Shown in pieces: positions 5,046-7,344 of a stretch of DNA of 7,344 bases. The notes below the pieces were generated by a model, which worked only from the letters and a program-made list of their open reading frames with translations, searched no databases and had not been told where the DNA came from. The position numbers were made by a program, and so were the translations under genes. Source of the DNA: Candidatus Aminicenantota bacterium. Lineage in GTDB: Bacteria > Acidobacteriota > B3-B38 > Guanabaribacteriales > B3-B38. Location: NCBI GenBank assembly GCA_029880275.1, contig JAOUOQ010000093.1, positions 1-7,344 on the forward strand, read 5' to 3'. Position 1 is the stretch's first letter. Each line of letters begins with the position of its first letter.

Positions 5046-6401
5046 ATGTCATCTTTAATGGAAAAGGAATCCGATAAATATCATACTAATGAGACAGCAG
5101 GGCTTAAAATTATCTTTCGTTCACTCCAATATAGAAATTATCGCCTGTTTTTCGGCGGACAGGGTATCTCGCTGATTGGAACGTGGATACAACGAATCGC
5201 TATGCCCTGGCTGGTGTATCGCCTTACCGGTTCCGTATTCTTATTGGGTGTGGTTGGCTTTGCCAGTCAAATTCCTGCCTTCTTGTTAGCTCCTTTTGCC
5301 GGGGTGCTGACTGATCGATGGAATCGCTATTACATTTTGATTGCTACTCAAATACTGGCTATGATACAAGCTTTAGCCTTGGCATTTCTCTTTTTTATCG
5401 GAGCTGTTGAAGTATGGCACATCATACTTTTAAGTATATTCCTTGGTTTTGTTAATGCCTTTGATATGCCAGCCCGTCAGTCATTTGTAGTAGAGATGGT
5501 CGAAAAAAGGGAAGATTTAGGGAATGCAATTGCTTTAAACTCCTCAATGGTTAACAGTGCGAGGTTGCTTGGGCCTTCTATAGCAGGCGTACTAATTGCT
5601 GCCACAGGTGAGGGAATCTGTTTTCTCATTAACGGCTTAAGCTACCTCTTTGTTATTGTATCTCTGTTGATGATGAAAGTTACTTTAAGAAAAGTAAAAA
5701 CCCAAGACACTCAAGTTTTACAAGGGCTGAAAGAGGGATTTTCTTATGCCTTTGGTTTTGCACCTATAAGATCCATTATACTGTTACTTGGGTTAGTGAG
5801 TTTAATGGGAATGCCTTATGCGGTGCTTATGCCTGTTTTCGCTAAGGAGATACTTCATGGGGGGTCTCATACTTTTGGTTTTCTTATGGGTGCTTCAGGT
5901 ATAGGTGCTCTGATAGGTGCTCTATATCTTGCGTCCAGAAGAAGTATTTTGGGGCTTGGGAAAATTATTCCTTTATCTGCGGCTATCTTTGGCTTTGGAC
6001 TCATTGCATTTTCTCTATCTCGGTTCTTTTTGCTTTCTTTGGCATTGATGTTATTAACCGGTCTTGCAATGATAATGCAGATGGCTTCAAGCAACACAAT
6101 TTTACAAACCATTGTTGACGATGATAAACGTGGCCGTGTGATGAGCTTTTATACGATGGCATTTATAGGTACGGCACCTTTTGGCAGCTTATTAGCGGGC
6201 GGATTGGCAAGTAGTATAGGTGCGCCAAATACTTTAATAATAGGTGGCGTCTCGTCTGTTTTAGGTGCTATCCTCTTCGCAAGCAAACTTTCTGACTTAA
6301 AAAAAATGGTTCGTCCGATATATGTCAGATTAGGCATCATTTCGGAAGTAGCTTCCGGGATTCAGACAGCAACAGAATTAACCGTTCCACCAGAAAAATA
6401 G
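5046..6401 (+). CDS. MFS transporter, MFS_3 / EntS-like exporter family
   Basis: This is an integral inner-membrane protein of 451 residues with about 12 hydrophobic segments, the usual MFS size. The N-terminal FRSLQYRNYRLFFGGQGISL and WIQRIAMPWLVYRLTGS are hallmarks of the MFS_3 group (enterobactin exporter EntS and DHA3-type efflux relatives). Motif A is GVLTDRWNR (86-94) in the loop between helices 2 and 3. DMPARQSFVVEMV (140-152) and DKRGRVMSFYTMAFIG (360-375) are family-conserved loops. A charged loop (about 211-232) separates the two six-helix halves. It would exchange a small molecule, often a siderophore, drug or antibiotic, using the proton gradient; the substrate cannot be told. AAGGTAGG abuts the ATG at 5046, so the in-frame ATG at 5058 (residue 5) is an equally plausible start. 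It stands alone, directly downstream of the tRNA-scar region, and may be cargo of an old integration. Confidence 0.9.
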   Translation: MSSLMEKESDKYHTNETAGLKIIFRSLQYRNYRLFFGGQGISLIGTWIQRIAMPWLVYRLTGSVFLLGVVGFASQIPAFLLAPFAGVLTDRWNRYYILIATQILAMIQALALAFLFFIGAVEVWHIILLSIFLGFVNAFDMPARQSFVVEMVEKREDLGNAIALNSSMVNSARLLGPSIAGVLIAATGEGICFLINGLSYLFVIVSLLMMKVTLRKVKTQDTQVLQGLKEGFSYAFGFAPIRSIILLLGLVSLMGMPYAVLMPVFAKEILHGGSHTFGFLMGASGIGALIGALYLASRRSILGLGKIIPLSAAIFGFGLIAFSLSRFFLLSLALMLLTGLAMIMQMASSNTILQTIVDDDKRGRVMSFYTMAFIGTAPFGSLLAGGLASSIGAPNTLIIGGVSSVLGAILFASKLSDLKKMVRPIYVRLGIISEVASGIQTATELTVPPEK

Positions 6402-6707
6402 AAAATGCAACTTTATCTAACAGCGTGTTTACGGTTCGCTTCGCTCACACAAAAATCCTTAACTAAAGCTTAAAAGCCGATCAAGTTTCTCCTTCGCTGA
6501 CACTAATGGAATAGTGCCCTCGCCCTCATAAAAATTCTATTGCAAATTATTTTGAGTGTGGTGTAACATTAAAGAAATTGGACCTAAGCAAATTAAATGA
6601 TATAGAGTGTTAACTCATAAGCCATCAATGTAAGTGTATCCTTAATCTTTCTCCAAAAGTAACATTCTTAGGAAACCCTTTGTAAAGAATAAAAGGAAAA
6701 ATTGATC
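6402..6707. other. 306-base intergenic region, nothing firm
   Basis: No open frame of note lies on either strand. A short hairpin, CACTA-6-TAGTG at about 6500-6515, lacks a T run, and no clear terminator follows the MFS gene. The right side holds a weak promoter candidate, listed separately, ahead of the GIY-YIG gene. Confidence 0.5.
6578..6606 (+). promoter_or_regulatory. Weak extended -10 promoter candidate for the GIY-YIG gene
   Basis: TGATATAGA (6598-6606) is an extended -10 (TGN-TATAGA). TTGGAC sits 17 bases upstream at 6578-6583 as a poor -35. The start codon would lie about 95 bases beyond the predicted transcription start. Only position and the -10 support it. Confidence 0.25.
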
Positions 6708-6863
6708 ATGGCAAAAAAGAGAAATCACTATCGATACGAATTGAAAGATTGTCGCAAAATTGTCTATGTTGGTATAACCGATGATCCTTCAAGGCGTGAG
6801 TCTGAACATAAGAACAAGGGGAAGAGCTTCACCAGTATAAAAATAGGGCTCTGTAAAGGATGA
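6708..6863 (+). pseudogene. GIY-YIG endonuclease-family gene truncated by an IS element
   Basis: The ATG at 6708 follows AAAAGGA and opens a 51-codon frame too short for default ORF calling. Residues 1-46 match the small stand-alone GIY-YIG nuclease group: YRY (8-10) for the GIY strand, IVYVGIT (18-24) for the YIG strand, then DPSRRESEH (26-34) carrying the catalytic-type Arg and conserved Glu/His, and GKSFTSIKI (38-46). Intact members run to roughly 95-110 residues and continue past FTS-x-K. Here the reading changes at about 6845 into GGGCTCTGTAAAGG, the end of the IS256-type element, and stops at a TGA (6861-6863) inside it. The last five residues (GLCKG) are therefore IS-derived. The catalytic Glu and the rest of the fold are missing, so the product should be inactive. 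The family's cellular role is not well defined. Confidence 0.75.
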
Positions 6864-7344
6864 GTGTTGAAATTTTTTCATAAGGGAGTACCTCCTGGGC
6901 TTGTTTATATCTTTCTACACCTAACAGATAAGTACCCAACACCCGGCAGCTATGCTCCTCGTCCTGAAAGCCGGGGAATCTGCCCATAAATCTCCACAAG
7001 TTCCTGAAGAGGCTCTCCGCTAAATTGGTGGTTCTCACCCGGTGTCTCCACACCGCAGGGAAGGCATAATAGGCAATGGTCAAAGGGAAATATCTCTCCA
7101 GCAGGGAGACCATCGCCGGCTCCCTCTGCTGCCACCTCCCCTTAAAAGCTTCACAAAACCTCAGGGCCTCTTCTCTGCTCACCGCCTCATAAATCCACCA
7201 GAACTCCCCCCTCAATCTCCTCCGATTCGGCAGGCTCCTGTCTGCCAGATGCCTCTCCAGATTCTTGGCTAAATGAACCAGGCACAACTGCCTCCGAGAG
7301 AAAGGATAGACCACATCAACCGCGGAAAATATGCCTGAAAACTC
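6829..7344 (-). CDS. IS256-family transposase, C-terminal part (5' end beyond window)
   Basis: On the minus strand the frame is open from the window edge (7344), so the GTG at 7314 is not the start; 171 residues are visible. Near the visible N-end, GIFSAVDVVYPF then QLCLVHLAKN is the IS256 signature around the conserved C-x2-H. WRHRVRTTNLAESLFRNLWR carries the third catalytic acid (Glu110 of the visible part, in the TTN-x-x-E motif), and GFQDEEHSCRVLGTYLLG is the usual end of the catalytic domain. The enzyme is a DDE recombinase acting on its own element's ends; the two catalytic aspartates are outside the window. The frame passes through the terminal repeat and ends at a TGA in the interrupted GIY-YIG gene, so the last five or so residues are host-encoded. 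Its bases are visibly GC-richer than those of the neighbouring genes. Confidence 0.88.
   Translation of the reverse strand, partial: EFSGIFSAVDVVYPFSRRQLCLVHLAKNLERHLADRSLPNRRRLRGEFWWIYEAVSREEALRFCEAFKGRWQQREPAMVSLLERYFPLTIAYYAFPAVWRHRVRTTNLAESLFRNLWRFMGRFPGFQDEEHSCRVLGTYLLGVERYKQAQEVLPYEKISTLILYRALFLYW
6846..7344 (-). mobile_element. IS256-family insertion sequence, partial
   Basis: The element's 3' end, as the transposase is read, lies at about 6846. There GGGCTCTGTAAAGG begins and the GIY-YIG homology stops. The other end is outside the window, so neither the paired terminal repeat nor the 8-9 bp target duplication typical of the family can be confirmed. A change from AT-rich to GC-richer sequence coincides with the boundary. 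Confidence 0.7.

Noticed and set aside
7042..7272. 76-residue plus-strand frame, proline-rich
   Set aside because: It is antisense to the IS256 transposase, where GC-rich codons create spurious open frames.
1..7344. CRISPR array or replication origin
   Set aside because: There are no regularly spaced direct repeats of CRISPR length and no DnaA-box cluster; the phased ACCA and TGTCACAA units are too short.

Overview
The window looks like an accessory or junction stretch of an AT-rich, probably anaerobic bacterial genome. The evidence is a sigma70-type promoter (TTGACT, 17 bp, TATATT), strong Shine-Dalgarno sites, AT-rich coding DNA with many AGA/ATA codons, and a split 'archaeal-type' glutamate synthase of the kind seen in archaea and in deep-branching or candidate-phylum bacteria. 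The phylum cannot be fixed from the sequence alone.

Region 1 (1-3683) is a metabolic operon. It holds the 3' part of a ferredoxin/FMN glutamate-synthase core protein, whose frame is open to base 2, followed with an 11-base overlap by a second protein. That protein joins the type II glutamine amidotransferase domain, with catalytic Cys32 behind a short propeptide, to a GXGXG domain. Together they would make a GOGAT enzyme: the amidotransferase releases ammonia from glutamine, and the core reduces 2-oxoglutarate plus ammonia to glutamate. Relative to the single-chain enzyme (amidotransferase, central, FMN, GXGXG), the middle has been lifted out and the two outer domains fused.

Region 2 (3771-4214) is a small zinc-ribbon-like protein with four cysteine pairs, behind a near-perfect ribosome binding site. 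No function is recognisable.

Region 3 (4215-5045), about 830 bases, has no convincing protein gene but is full of structure. It has a good promoter, the 5' portion of a tRNA-Arg(CCT) with no T arm, three ACCA blocks at exact 10-bp spacing followed by a TGTCACAA pair, the 3' portion of a different tRNA (Asn-like acceptor and T arm), and a perfect 10-bp stem-loop. The best conventional reading is a scar of tRNA-targeted integration and decay. The less conventional one is a transcribed unit of truncated tRNA-like RNAs.

Region 4 (5046-6401) is an MFS_3/EntS-type 12-TM exporter. Region 5 (6708-7344) is a GIY-YIG endonuclease gene cut after about 46 codons by an IS256-family element on the minus strand, whose transposase runs off the window edge. 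The element is visibly GC-richer than its surroundings, suggesting fairly recent arrival.
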